Positions 1-10,975 of a DNA stretch of 64,000 nucleotides are shown here, one piece after another. A program made the position numbers and the translations under genes. The DNA is from Knufia peltigerae (Eukaryota; Ascomycota; Eurotiomycetes; Chaetothyriales; Trichomeriaceae), in contig JAPDRN010000027.1 of NCBI GenBank assembly GCA_030247855.1, positions 248,001-312,000 of the forward strand. The letters are read 5' to 3'. Positions within the stretch are counted from its first letter, which is position 1. The number at the start of each line of letters is the position of its first letter. The notes beneath the pieces were generated by a model that was given only the letters and a program-made list of their open reading frames with translations, ran no database searches and had not been told where the DNA came from.

Positions 1-461
1 CACCATGGAAATACATTCTTTGAGGCCTCACAAATCACGACAAAGACGTTGATGCCGAACCACGGAGTAAATACATCCTCCATTGCGCCTGCAAATCCCT
101 ACCAACCGTCCAGCACTACCCGTCTGGCCAAATCTGATGGCCACAGTTCAATTTGCAGAAACTCTAGTTGAGTAAAGGCACACCTGTCACCGGTCAAGGC
201 GCTCTGCCTGCACTGCGAGGCGATGAGCCGGGACAGATACTGGCGAGTTCCGTTGAAGCGTTATCGGGTCAGTCATGGCTAACTGGAGCGCGCTCACATA
301 GTGCAATCAGTGCCGGGTTGCCACCTCGGTGATTTATCGCCGAACAGACCCCCCGCAGTTTCGAGTGAGAGCCCTTTGCGGTAACTCTTTAGCGTGGTCT
401 ATCTCCCAGCATGATTCCATCTAATCCGTGGCCTCAAGTGTATCTCTACTTCGCATGAGCC
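1..461. other. Left-edge non-coding stretch
   Basis: No gene or RNA is recognised here. The stretch lies upstream of the amidase start codon at 462 and presumably contains its promoter. No clear TATA box or regulatory site could be picked out by eye. Confidence 0.5.
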
Positions 462-2472
462 ATGGCTTGGGAAGAGGTCGCTCAGAGAAAACGCACCCAG
501 AGGGAGCAATGTATCCACGCATTCCGACGACTTATCAATGGGGCACACAAAAGGAGGACAACGATTGCTGGAGAGCTTGTAGGCCATGTCGAAGTCCCGA
601 CATTGACGAAGATGTATGCGACTGGCGAGGTCTCTGTCGAGGATGTCGTCGTGGCCGTCATTCTACAGTAAGTTGTCCTCTCGGGAATCTTTGGTTTTTT
701 GGGCCTGTGCATGCCGCTGATACTCAGCTCACGCACCAGGGCGATTGAAGCACATGAAAAAGTGAGTTTCGTCACCAAAAAACAAAATAGAAATCTGTCC
801 AACTCACCTTCGGCAAGACGAATTGTTTAACCGAGCCTCTTTTCGAGAGCGCCGTGGAACGCGCGCGAGAACTCGATCAGTATCACAGAAAGACCGGGAA
901 GCTTGTGGGACCGCTCCATGGTATACCCATGTCTCTGAAGGACCAATTCGACATTGCAGGTGTGGACACGACATTTGGTTACGTCGGTCGAGCTTTTCGG
1001 CCTGCCTCCGAGGACGCGCCGATGACGAAAGTCCTCAAGGACTTGGGCGCGGTGATCATCACCAAGACCAATGTACCGCAGACCATATTGGTAGGCACAT
1101 CATCCCCGGCCTGCTAGGTTTATCCTGCTGACCGGGTACACCAGTGGGGTGAGACTGAAAATCCAATGTGGGGTCTGACGACGCTGCCAGACAGGCCAGA
1201 TTTCACCGCCGGGGGGTCCTCTGGAGGTGAAGCCGCTCTCTTGAGTCTGGACGGATCACTTTGTGGATGGGGTACCGACATTGGCGGATCGATTCGAGGC
1301 CCCAGTCACTTCAACGGGCTCTTTGGCTTGAAGCCGACGGTAAAAAGCCCCGCTACCGACAAGGCACGGGGCAAACAATTTGCTAACAGGGTCGCAGAGC
1401 AGTCGGTTTTCACACCGCGGGGTTCCTGGACCTCATGAAGGGCAAGAACATGTGCCCTCCTCGGTGGGACCCATGGCCAAGCGACTTTCATCGCTGGTGG
1501 CCGTCACGAGGGCAGTTTTGAATTCGCAAGCGTGGCTTCAAGATCCAAAGGTTGTCCCGATGCCGTGGCGTGAAGCCATCTATCAGGAAGTTCTGAATCG
1601 GCGTCTGAGAATCGGACTGATCGTCGACGATGGAATCGTCGAGCCCCATCCGCCCATACAACGCGCCGTGCGAGAAGCGGCCGCTCTCCTCCGAAAGGCC
1701 GGGCACGAGATCGTCCCGTGGGATACGTCCGAGCACATGTCTTTCATAGAGATCCAGGTGAGTCTCGTCGTCGCCGTCGACAAGTGTCGTCACGCCGTTG
1801 CGGCCGGTCCTCACACGCAGTCACAGGATCAATTCTACAGGGCCGACGGGGGGGAAGACATTCGCCGCGAAATCGCCGGCGCGGGCGAACCCATGCTGCC
1901 GCACGTCGAAGCCCTGGTCGCCAGCAGCAAGCCCATCTCCGTGTACGACTACTGGCAGCTGAACAGGGCCAAAGTACGAGCCCAGCAGACGTACAACACA
2001 AAGTGGGACGACGCGGGCGTCGATGTCTTGTTGAGCCCGGTGGCGGGACACGCTGCGTTGCCACATGGATGTTTTCGGTAAGTGTCTTCTCCCGGGGGTG
2101 TGCGCTTTCTGTTACGTCGTCGTTGTCCCGGGGCGTTGACCGAAGTTCAATCGGCACAGATACACGGGGTACACCAAGGTTTGGAACTTCCTGGACTACA
2201 CGGCATTGTCATTTCCATGGACCATTGTCTCGAAACATCTCGACTCGCACGACGTCAACGCGACATCGACGACAGACCGAGACCGTTCGGCCGGGCTTTC
2301 TAATCCGTTCAACGCCTACAACCGCCGACTGTACGATCTCGCGTCCATGGACGGTCTCCCGGTCGGGGTGCAAATCATCGGAAGGAGGTTCGACGAAGAG
2401 AAAGTACTCGCGGTGGCCGAAATCCTCCAAAGTGAAGCCGACAAGTCAACCCAGAAAGCTACGGGACGATGA
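462..2472 (+). CDS. Acetamidase-type amidase (amidase signature family), seven exons
   Basis: Hydrolyses an amide to a carboxylic acid and ammonia; the fungal AmdS/acetamidase branch of the amidase signature family supplies nitrogen from simple amides. Inferred exons are 462-667, 740-761, 818-1090, 1145-1339, 1398-1757, 1827-2077 and 2160-2472, giving about 539 residues, close to the roughly 550 usual for AmdS. Visible are the catalytic Lys (about 117, in SLKDQF), the Gly/Ser-rich GGSSGGE loop (about 190-196) with the cis-Ser, and the nucleophilic Ser in DIGGSIR (about 216). The C-terminal GLPVGVQIIGRRFDEE stretch is typical. Each intron is fixed by frame and by AmdS-like residues on both sides; the fifth (1758-1826) is in frame, so it could be missed. 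The first exon is the weakest part: residues 20-50 are shorter and unlike AmdS. Family is clear; substrate is inferred. Confidence 0.85.
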
Positions 2473-3846
2473 TCAGAGAATGGTTGAAAATCCGGCGACA
2501 TTCTTTGACTGATTTGGCCACTCGGGTCAGGGGTGCACCCAACTGCGACCAGGAGTGGTTCCCTCACTCGTGATCGGTAGTCCTCCACGCCACGACCGCT
2601 GGTTAGATACGCAAGTACCTAGGTACCTTTGGGTGGGTACGGTGTGGCATCCGGGACGGCTCCCTTTCGAGCACCCCGTACGGAGTGCGGCGTACCTCTC
2701 TCTGCGTTACGCGACCGAGCTATACAATCCTACCTCACCCGAGGTGAACGAGTACCTTGGGTAGGTAGGTGAGTGACTCTGTCCATGCCCGTCCACCCGT
2801 ACCGGAGTACGATCAACGCCCCAGGTATTCTTTTTCTGTGATGCCCGTGGTGCCTGTGTACGCGAGCTTAGGGTTATGCTTCCTGTGATGCCGAGCAGAA
2901 AACGACCTCACCACCGTAGTGGGATGATTTTACATTATCTAGATGATAGAATTCTTCTCTACAGTAGTTTGCATATCTTTTTTTCTTTCTCAAAATCACG
3001 GTACCTCGCTTGTCGCACCTCAACACGGTCTCCAGGGCCAAAATTGGTCGTCGCGACAAATATTGACAAAGGTTCACTCACGTTGGAACCGTCCGACAGA
3101 ATTCAATTGGTCGTCATTGAGACGTCCTCAAAGGTGGCCGATCTGGACGTCCCCTCCTCGCCTTCCTCGTCCACGAACAATTCGCGGCCTCTGGTGTTGG
3201 CTGTCATCGTCGTCACCATCGTCGAGTCCTCTCGTTGTTCTTGTTGTTGCGTGTGAGGGCGAGAGGGATGCCGTGTGAATGTGTCAAATTGTCAGGGGGC
3301 GGCGTCTTACGGGGGGTGGAGGCCTAGCCTACAAGGGAGCAAATTAGGCTCCAAAGAGGTAGAGGAGTGGCGCCTATAACGTCACCAAGTGTTTGGGTGG
3401 TACTAGGGAGGGTTTATGGGCATGGATGACTATTCTATAGGGCGTGAAAGCCTATAAGGTCAAGAACATTATTCCTAATAAAAAAGGGCTTTCTTGAGTC
3501 AAACTACTACCTACCTACAAGTAGGTACTTTTCGCCAAACTGTTTCTTCTGGTGCAAAGCCACAAGGGTATCATGAAACTGACTAGGTATATACTACCTA
3601 CCTATGCGTAGAGGTATCTGATGTAAACCAAAATGGTCGTGTATGTGAAAAGGGGCACCTCTCTCAAAAGCTTTTCTCTTTCTCGCCGTCTAAACACCAC
3701 AAAAGAAGGACAAAACAGACAAAAGACCACCACTTCTTCTCTGCCACATGTAGTTGGTCATATATTTGATTCGTGTGTTATTCTCTCAGCCAACAAGACC
3801 CCTAACTCGTTTCCTACGAGCAAAAGCATCCATGTCCATCTCTTGA
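2473..3846. other. Intergenic stretch rich in CCTAC/GTAGG words
   Basis: No gene is recognised. The stretch lies between the 3' ends of the amidase and of the minus-strand gene ending at 3847. It contains the palindrome TACCTAGGTA at 2616-2625 and short runs of CTACCTAC near 3508 and 3595. Open frames near 2876-3256 and 3633-4061 have no recognisable content. Confidence 0.5.
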
Positions 3847-6800
3847 TCAAATTCGTGCTCCCGCCAACACTTCGCGATCGACAATCTCTTCAATTCCACT
3901 CTCTTCATCGGTCCTCCTCCTTTCCAATACCCATCGTCCATCCGTATCGCGCGAATATGTCACGCTGTCGGCTCCGCTGCTGGTCCGGCTGTGGTGTCCC
4001 TTGCGCCGCTCGCTACTCAGCCATCCGGGAGACGCCGGCATTTCCTCTTGAGATGTCATGACCTGATGGTGATCCACAGTCTTCTTTCTAGGAGTGTTCT
4101 GCGTCAAAGTCGGCCTTTCGTTCTCGTCGTCTTCTTCTTCCGATTCAGGAATGTCGGCAGATGGCGATCGACCGTTAATCGATGCTGACATTCTCGAGCC
4201 AAAGTCTCCGGGCGGGAACGGAGGGTTGGAGTAGTGCGCCAACGGTGAACTCAAAGGGTGGCCGGCTGCTGAGCTACTGACACTTGAGGAGCTACCCCCA
4301 AACGTCCTTCCGCGGAGTTTCAAAAGTGCACTGAAGCTCATGTCTTCGTCATAGGCGGGCGAATCAAGTTCAAGTAATTGGGCAATTCCTGGGCTGGGGA
4401 GAGACTGTGCCGAAGCTGGCAAGCCACCGGGTATTTGCAAGGATGCGACCGAGTTCCTCGTGCTCCATTCGCTTCTCTCAGTGATTGGCGTCAAACTGGG
4501 TTCTTGGAAATTCGCTTTGCCGCTGTGACTTCGCTTGATGCCATTCGAACCACGTTCTGCAAAGTATCCGCCATTAACAAGATCCGTACCTCCTTTACTG
4601 TAGGACCGAGCATAGAAGCCAAACTCGCGTCCATAGAATCCTTCGTCATCATTCTCAAGCGCCTCCGCATTGGCCTCGGCAATCATAGGGTCATCGTCGA
4701 GATCATCGTCAAAGGGGAAGCCGTCGTCTTCAGCAATGGCAGAGTTAAAATTGTAACTAAGGCGACTATCGTCCGAGATCACTCTCCTCTGACTTGGTGG
4801 ATCAGACGTGTCGTCGGAATTCTGGCCAAAACTCACTTTGCGGTCGAATTTGCCCTCTGCAGCCGCCTGGTTGGCCGCCAAAGCCAACGCGTCGTGATAA
4901 GCCGCGAGATTCGTCTCCGTGAGACCAGAAACGTTACTTTTCTGCGCTGGATAATTTGAATCGGTGTGATGGGGATCAAGAGATGCCCGAGGAGCGTTTG
5001 TCTGACTTCCATAGTCACCAGAAGACCTTGCGTGAGCGTCATCGTCCAAGGAATTGTTGGACTGGGCTTCGGCTTCGAGAGTCGTTGATTCCCGAGCTGC
5101 CTCGAATCTGAGTGCATTTTCGGCGGGGATGTCGCGTATTCTGCCCGTGTCGTCGTCGAAAATTGCCTCGTCAAACTCGCCGGGGGTCATGTCGGCGTCG
5201 AAGTCGCCGAACTCGCCATCATCAAAGTATAGGTCGTCGTCGTCGAAGATTTGACCTTGTGGACGCGTCGTATACGAGGTTCGTCGGCCGCGGACTTCAG
5301 CTGTAGAAATGCCGAGGCCTCCCAACATCGCAACCTGGCCATCGTCCATTGTATCTTTGTCGGTTCTCTCGGGGTTGCCATGCTGGGAAGACTCTCTGGA
5401 GTTTGCGATTCCGATTGGAAATCCCTCGTTGTCACGGGGCGTAGGTTGAGAGGCATTGTTGGTGCTTGTTGGGCTAAAAGTCAGCGACTGTGGCGTAAAG
5501 TGAAACCCTTGGAAGGAAGCCCTTTGCAGATCGGTATGCTGAGTTTTGATGGGCGGCGGAACGTGGGGCGAAGTGCTGCATATGGACACATCGGGAGCAG
5601 GATCGTCGTAGCGAGCAACCAGTGCATTTCCTTCAGGGATGTCGTCACCAAAGGCATCGTGTTCGTCATAATCCGCATTGACGCCGGGGATCTTTTCCTC
5701 GAAGCCATCGTCAGCATCAAAGTCGTAGTTGGCGTAGTCATCCTCTTCGTCCACATCAGGTGAATCGGTCTTCCTCGTAGCCTCGTGTTGCTTATGTTTC
5801 TCTTCGAGCAATTTCTCCTGGGCTGAGGAGCCGGAGCCTCCCATTTGGAAGCTGAAACGAGACGAAGTGCTGGTCATATGTTTGGGCAGTGCTGCTGGTG
5901 GCGGAGGCTCGAATTTTGGCGAAGGAGTGCTTTTTGGCGGGGGTGTCGGCGGAGGAGGTGACGGCTCGCCAGGTGGAATATGTGGAAGGGGTGCATTTGG
6001 CTTTTCCACGGGTGGAGGTTTGAAGTCTGAATCAGTTTGTGGTACCGCAGCAGGTAGTCGCTTTGCGAATGCAGGCACGCTTTCCGAGTCCTGTGATTCG
6101 TGTGCAATCTGCGAGGCATTGAAATTATGCAAGTACCCTGTCCTATCTGGTCGCAAAGTTGGCCGGTCGTCTTGGAAATGCTCTTTGAACATGGGACTGT
6201 GGTTGAGGTTTGGAGTGCCGCCTGTGGACAATCTTCCGCTAGGGGGCTCATGCCATCGCAGAGGGTCTGCTGATCGTACTGCCGGCGAATCGATACTGCC
6301 CAGGTCATTCTGAGAGGGAAGCCTACGAGTGCGAGGAGCGGAAAAATCGTGCACAACCTTGCCTCGAATGCTGGGGTCGAAGTCGTCGGGGAGGGCAGGA
6401 ACCGAGAAGGTCTTGATACTGAGGTTGACATCGTCGAGCTTTTGATTTTGTGACGAGCGTCGTCGAGCGAGCAGGCTCATAGGATTAAGCAAGTTCAGCC
6501 TGCTCTTCTTTCCAGCATGGGCCTTGACATGGTGTGCCTCATCGAACGAAGGTCTGTCTAGACCCGGAGAAGGGAAACTGTTGGTGCGGAATGTGGGAGA
6601 GAGCGTGTGCTCTTCATGTCTCGGTACTGAACGCTCATAGATGTGATCCTTGAAACTGTCGGGACTGGTGTTGTATGTGACAGGTGCAGGTCTCAGGGGC
6701 AAGTCCGAGTATTGTCCCATGGTCCGCGTAGTTTGATATGGGGATGTCAGGTGCGGATCGGTGGCATCGCTTGTAGCAGGACGAGCATCCTCGTCCGATG

Positions 6801-7119
6801 TACGATATCTTGCACGACCATGATCCTCGGAAGATCTCTGATGGTGTCTTGACTCGAATCCGAAAGTATTCAGACCGGGAGGCGCGGAAGGCAGGGCACG
6901 ATATCGGTCGTAGGTAGGAGAGGAGAGGGTCAGATTGAGAGATGGGCTGTCCGAGTCATCGGTGGCCGGGTTGGCATCAGCGGAACTGAGGTTGTCGCTA
7001 TATCTGTTGGTACGATCGACGATTCGACGAGGGTTCGAGGGCGAGGTGGGCGACATATGATCAGACCTCCTCCTGTGTCTTTGCAATGGCGGATAGGTCG
7101 CCTTGTTCGGATTCATCAT
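3847..7119 (-). CDS. Large low-complexity fungal protein of unknown function
   Basis: A single uninterrupted frame of about 1090 residues, starting at the first in-frame ATG (7119; a second Met follows directly). I do not recognise a catalytic domain. The protein is Ser/Pro/Asp-rich and probably mostly disordered. Visible elements are a basic patch KKSRLNLLNPMSLLARRR (about 204-221) of a kind I associate with fungal proteins, a proline-rich run (about 400-420), repeated acidic Asp/Glu stretches, and an ordered-looking C-terminus ending in a motif with WVLERRRTDEESG. The long open frame and sustained coding bias make it a real gene. A scaffold or signalling role would be a guess. Its 5' leader contains a 14-codon upstream frame (7154-7198). 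Confidence 0.8.
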   Translation of the reverse strand: MMNPNKATYPPLQRHRRRSDHMSPTSPSNPRRIVDRTNRYSDNLSSADANPATDDSDSPSLNLTLSSPTYDRYRALPSAPPGLNTFGFESRHHQRSSEDHGRARYRTSDEDARPATSDATDPHLTSPYQTTRTMGQYSDLPLRPAPVTYNTSPDSFKDHIYERSVPRHEEHTLSPTFRTNSFPSPGLDRPSFDEAHHVKAHAGKKSRLNLLNPMSLLARRRSSQNQKLDDVNLSIKTFSVPALPDDFDPSIRGKVVHDFSAPRTRRLPSQNDLGSIDSPAVRSADPLRWHEPPSGRLSTGGTPNLNHSPMFKEHFQDDRPTLRPDRTGYLHNFNASQIAHESQDSESVPAFAKRLPAAVPQTDSDFKPPPVEKPNAPLPHIPPGEPSPPPPTPPPKSTPSPKFEPPPPAALPKHMTSTSSRFSFQMGGSGSSAQEKLLEEKHKQHEATRKTDSPDVDEEDDYANYDFDADDGFEEKIPGVNADYDEHDAFGDDIPEGNALVARYDDPAPDVSICSTSPHVPPPIKTQHTDLQRASFQGFHFTPQSLTFSPTSTNNASQPTPRDNEGFPIGIANSRESSQHGNPERTDKDTMDDGQVAMLGGLGISTAEVRGRRTSYTTRPQGQIFDDDDLYFDDGEFGDFDADMTPGEFDEAIFDDDTGRIRDIPAENALRFEAARESTTLEAEAQSNNSLDDDAHARSSGDYGSQTNAPRASLDPHHTDSNYPAQKSNVSGLTETNLAAYHDALALAANQAAAEGKFDRKVSFGQNSDDTSDPPSQRRVISDDSRLSYNFNSAIAEDDGFPFDDDLDDDPMIAEANAEALENDDEGFYGREFGFYARSYSKGGTDLVNGGYFAERGSNGIKRSHSGKANFQEPSLTPITERSEWSTRNSVASLQIPGGLPASAQSLPSPGIAQLLELDSPAYDEDMSFSALLKLRGRTFGGSSSSVSSSAAGHPLSSPLAHYSNPPFPPGDFGSRMSASINGRSPSADIPESEEEDDENERPTLTQNTPRKKTVDHHQVMTSQEEMPASPGWLSSERRKGHHSRTSSGADSVTYSRDTDGRWVLERRRTDEESGIEEIVDREVLAGARI

Positions 7120-7153
7120 GTCCGATGCGTCGGTGCGCCACACTCGGGAGGAA

Positions 7154-7198
7154 TCATTCTTTGAGAGATGCGACGTCCTGCATGCGCCCACGGTTCAT
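7154..7198 (-). promoter_or_regulatory. Candidate upstream open reading frame
   Basis: A 14-codon ATG frame with its own TGA ends 34 bases before the main ATG at 7119, in a different frame. If transcribed as leader it could reduce translation of the large protein. Whether the transcript includes it is unknown. Confidence 0.35.
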
Positions 7199-8074
7199 GG
7201 TCACCTCTTGGTCATGGCAGATACCTCGACTCTACAAGGGCATTGATATCCGTGGGGTAGGAATGGTAGGACGGTGGTTCGCTCTTGAGTCGGCTGGTTC
7301 GCTGCGGGCGGAGGCTGTATGGCTTGGGACCGACTGGAAGAAAGGAAAGGCGGGAAGCTGAATGTTGTACAGAGTAGTCGATAAGAATGTGTTTGTTGAC
7401 TCTGGAGGATAATGAGACAAGAAAGGTATCAAGACGATGGTCCTCGAGATCTGCGGGAAGTCAAGTGCACGACGAGAAGAAGTGAGTTGATGTCGCAGAT
7501 GCAGTTCGGTTGAGAAGCGACGATCCAATGGCGTGAAGTGTTTCAGTCTGCGATGATTTACGGAGTCCTGGTAGATAACATCACAATTCCACCACGCACC
7601 CAGCATCGTACAGTATTGAAATAGGAGCCATATGTGTCTTGACTCGACCAGAGATCATTTATCCTTGTTTTACGGAATATGTAGACCGGAACCAAGGCTT
7701 TCGAGTCCCGAGAAATCAATCAGTCAGTGGGCAAGTCACAGCACATTTTGGGCTTCTACAATAACTGCTACTCTCCGGTGCACGGGTACCACACATGCTC
7801 TACTGTACTCCTGCAGGTCGACTAGACGAATCATACAAAAGCACACACATCATACAAGGTCATCATGGTATCGATTGGTGTTGTTCTTCTCGTCGTAAAA
7901 ATACATAATTCTTCATTCTGGTTCCAGGTTTCGCCAGGTTTCACCAATCGTCAACCACTAGACTGGCACCTGTCCAGCCCTTATTCTCTCCGTCAACAAG
8001 AGGTATTCCCCATCCCGTGCACGAAGCTGCCGAGAATACTCAAAGGCTTGCTGGCCCTAGAAGTGACAAAAAGC
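7199..8074. other. Intergenic stretch between two same-strand genes
   Basis: This is the likely promoter and leader of the gene starting at 7119 and the 3' region of the gene ending at 8075, both on the minus strand. No other gene, RNA or clear regulatory site is seen. Confidence 0.5.
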
Positions 8075-10975
8075 TCACTGCGCAATACTCTGACGCCAAC
8101 GATCGATTTGTGCTCGTTGCTTCGGATCAAGTGGTGGTCCACTCATCGGATCTTGAACATAGCCTGGAACTCCATAAGTCGCAAGGCCGGGGTAGCCAGC
8201 CATAGGTTGTTGCATGTGCATAGGGATGGGAGCACCGTAGAGACCGGGTGGCATTGCGGTCATGCCGTTATTTGGGTAGAAATTACCGTAAGGGGTGTTG
8301 GCATATCCGCCATGCTGTTGACCAGAACCCCAGGCATTACCCTGGAGAGCCTGCATGCCCATGCGAGGAAACGACGGAGGTTCAGCAAAATTCAGCAATG
8401 GTCCCTGCGCATGAAAATTGCGCGTTGCAAAGCCATGGGACTCGTTGAGAACTGTGCGATCCTGCACGCCAACTGGATGTGCTTGTAGAACGTCGGCTAG
8501 GCTGTGCATGGATCGCAGCTGTGGTCTTGTGGCACTGCCTGCACTTTCACCGCTCACCTGTCTGCCATTGCGCAATGCTTCTTCCTTGAGTCTCTTTCGT
8601 CTCTGACCCAATGTCTCCTCGGGATCGGGAGTGGTAGAAGGTAGAGCTTCATGCTTTCCCACATTCAAGCCGAGCTCTTGACTCAATTCTGCTGCGAATT
8701 GTCCTTCATTCGCATTGTCTCTTTCCGCCTTCAATCTCGCCAAGCGCTGAGCTAGCGGCTCGTCATCATGTTCAGCGGAAACTCCTTCGGAGAGTCCTGG
8801 AATCTGTTCAATGTAAGGGGCTTTTGTGTCAGACTTCATCGACCGGAGTGGTTCGCCTCTCAACCTGGCGCGTCGATGGCTCAAAGGCTCGTTGTCTTCC
8901 ATCTCTCGCCGTTCTAGAAGTCCGACAGGTCGGTGTGCATTAAACGTCTCCAAACGATCCTTTTCGGGAAATAAAAGACCGAGAGGAACCTCGTCGTCGT
9001 CAAAATTCTGCTTATCGGCCTCGTCATGGTCTTCCCAAGCCAGGGTAACATGCTTAGTTTTCCGGGCTTTCTGTTGAAGTTGGGTCACAGCATCAAGCTG
9101 CAACAGAGTTGAGTGCATGCCGTTTGGAAAAGCATCTGCCGCAGTTCTATTGCGTTGCTTTTGATGAGCTTTGCGCATTTGAAGTTCAGCAAGCAGGGTG
9201 GTTGGAGCTGCGGAAAATCCTTGTGGGGTGGCGTCTTCGGCGTCCTCTTCACGATCAGATATCTCATCCTCACCAGGCGCCAGGGATTGCGCTGCCGCTC
9301 GATCGAGTTCGTCGCCACTGGTGTTATCTTCGCCATCTAGCGGTGTCCTGGAATCCTTGGATTTGGTGCGGCCTACTCGCGCACCATCTAGTCCCGTGCT
9401 TGATCTTTTCGATTTCAACAAAGTACTCAAAGAACTTCGACGTTTCTTTTTCATTTCTTCTGTGGATTGCATGCTCTTTCGCGGCGAGCCATTTTGGCCA
9501 TATACTTCCTTGCCCAGATGACCAGCAATGGGATGGTCCGTGAATGCACTGACCGGAGCATAGGCAGCAGCATCCAGGATACTGTCAAGAGTACGAACTG
9601 CCGAACCATTCTTTAACTCGAGATCTTGTGTGACACTTGGTTGCTCAAAAAAGGCGTTGGCGCGTAGTTGTGGTGGGAGATTCAGTGAGCTCCTACCACC
9701 GGGCACTTTCGTGTTATCTTGATCAGCTAGCCAGGGTGCTGACTTGCGCAGTTCTTCAGGTATCGCAGATATACCCTGAAGTCGCCGTCTTTCACGTTCG
9801 CTTAGATCCATCTTGGACAGTCTTTGTGGAAGATTCAGCATAACAGGGACAGGAGCCGGATAGTATATCATGCGCTCGCCCGGTTGCGCTTCTCTGAAAG
9901 CCTTGGAATCACGCGCCAATGGAGGCCGGCGCAAGGAGATATGCCGCGATATAGAATCACTTCTCTGGGACAACGCGCCGGAATTGAAGTAGACACCATC
10001 AAAATCGTTGAAAGCCGCTTGAGCCTGTCGGTAGGTATCATTTGAACCAGATGTTGGCGGTCTGTCTTCTGAAAACGAGTTGTTCGAGGCGCCAGGTGAC
10101 TGAACAATCTCTTGATCCGGAATGATGGCAGCATCAGAGGGATGAGACGTAGACCCAAAGTCCAGTGGACGACCTTCACGGGGAGGCTCCGTCAATGGTT
10201 GATCATGACGACTGCCCTTGGACGAGTGGCGGTCGAGAGTGTGCTGCTGTTGCCGTCGTCCCGAGTGTATCGAGCCTGTTGGAGAGGTGATGTACCCGGA
10301 CGGTGAATATCCTCCTGACCTGGCCGTCTGATTGACTCTGAGGATGGAATTTGACCATGAACTGGTCGAGAACTGCCTCTGGGCTGTAGAAGCGCCACCG
10401 TTTTCAAAGGTTGTGGGTGCAGACGACTGTCTTTCCAAACGTCTTTGGTCCAGTTTCATCTTGGTCAACTCTTCTTCTAGACTCGAAGTCATGCTCAGTC
10501 TCTCAGCGCTCTCTTCCAATTTCTCCACATTCTTGACAAACGCCCCTTGCAGAGTTTGTAGATCCGGTGTCGGGTGGTTGAGAGGGAGGTCTCGGCTGAT
10601 GGACGCGGTCCTAATCGGAGCTTGTTCGGACTCATACGTGAGGGTGTCGTCTTCTACCGGCGCGTGTGCGGTCATGTTCAACCCTAAGCCCTGTGGTGTC
10701 CGCATGGGCTCCTCGTAGTCGTCGTCTTCCACCATCTCATACGACTGTGATGAGCTCAAAGACTTGAGGAGATTTCCAACGCTCGCGGCGCCGCTACCCT
10801 CCGCACTTGGTTGCGGAACATCCGAGTGGTACCCATCTCGAGACACATGATCGAAGGAGAGGGAAAGTGGAGGGCTGGATGTTTCGGGGCGTGTTCTGTC
10901 GGCATGCAGGGTTAGGTCCGGCGATTGAGTGTAGATGGCATCGTGCTCAGCCTGTGAGACAGCAGTGTAAGCCAT
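8075..10975 (-). CDS. Large fungal protein with a spaced basic repeat, unknown function
   Basis: An uninterrupted frame of about 966 residues from the first in-frame ATG at 10975. No known catalytic domain is recognised. A short coiled-coil candidate rich in Glu/Leu/Lys lies near residues 150-185. A Lys/Arg/Ser-rich patch (KKKRRSSLSTLLKSKRSS, about 530) is followed by an acidic segment. Three copies of a motif resembling EPLxxRxARLxxE start near residues 694, 738 and 785, about 45 residues apart. The C-terminal 150 residues are Gly/Tyr/Pro/Met/Gln-rich, and the protein ends in a compact helix-like DPKQRAQIDRWRQSIAQ. This architecture suggests an RNA-associated or scaffold protein, but that is inference only. 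It is transcribed in the same direction as the neighbouring large protein. Confidence 0.8.
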   Translation of the reverse strand: MAYTAVSQAEHDAIYTQSPDLTLHADRTRPETSSPPLSLSFDHVSRDGYHSDVPQPSAEGSGAASVGNLLKSLSSSQSYEMVEDDDYEEPMRTPQGLGLNMTAHAPVEDDTLTYESEQAPIRTASISRDLPLNHPTPDLQTLQGAFVKNVEKLEESAERLSMTSSLEEELTKMKLDQRRLERQSSAPTTFENGGASTAQRQFSTSSWSNSILRVNQTARSGGYSPSGYITSPTGSIHSGRRQQQHTLDRHSSKGSRHDQPLTEPPREGRPLDFGSTSHPSDAAIIPDQEIVQSPGASNNSFSEDRPPTSGSNDTYRQAQAAFNDFDGVYFNSGALSQRSDSISRHISLRRPPLARDSKAFREAQPGERMIYYPAPVPVMLNLPQRLSKMDLSERERRRLQGISAIPEELRKSAPWLADQDNTKVPGGRSSLNLPPQLRANAFFEQPSVTQDLELKNGSAVRTLDSILDAAAYAPVSAFTDHPIAGHLGKEVYGQNGSPRKSMQSTEEMKKKRRSSLSTLLKSKRSSTGLDGARVGRTKSKDSRTPLDGEDNTSGDELDRAAAQSLAPGEDEISDREEDAEDATPQGFSAAPTTLLAELQMRKAHQKQRNRTAADAFPNGMHSTLLQLDAVTQLQQKARKTKHVTLAWEDHDEADKQNFDDDEVPLGLLFPEKDRLETFNAHRPVGLLERREMEDNEPLSHRRARLRGEPLRSMKSDTKAPYIEQIPGLSEGVSAEHDDEPLAQRLARLKAERDNANEGQFAAELSQELGLNVGKHEALPSTTPDPEETLGQRRKRLKEEALRNGRQVSGESAGSATRPQLRSMHSLADVLQAHPVGVQDRTVLNESHGFATRNFHAQGPLLNFAEPPSFPRMGMQALQGNAWGSGQQHGGYANTPYGNFYPNNGMTAMPPGLYGAPIPMHMQQPMAGYPGLATYGVPGYVQDPMSGPPLDPKQRAQIDRWRQSIAQ

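Noticed and set aside
428..802. Overlapping open frames on both strands at the start of the amidase
   Set aside because: They are other-frame readings of the first amidase exons; the family-like sequence lies in the frame starting at 462.
4378..6313. Long plus-strand open frames opposite the 1090-residue protein
   Set aside because: Low-complexity coding sequence often leaves the opposite strand open; the minus-strand frame is continuous and far longer.
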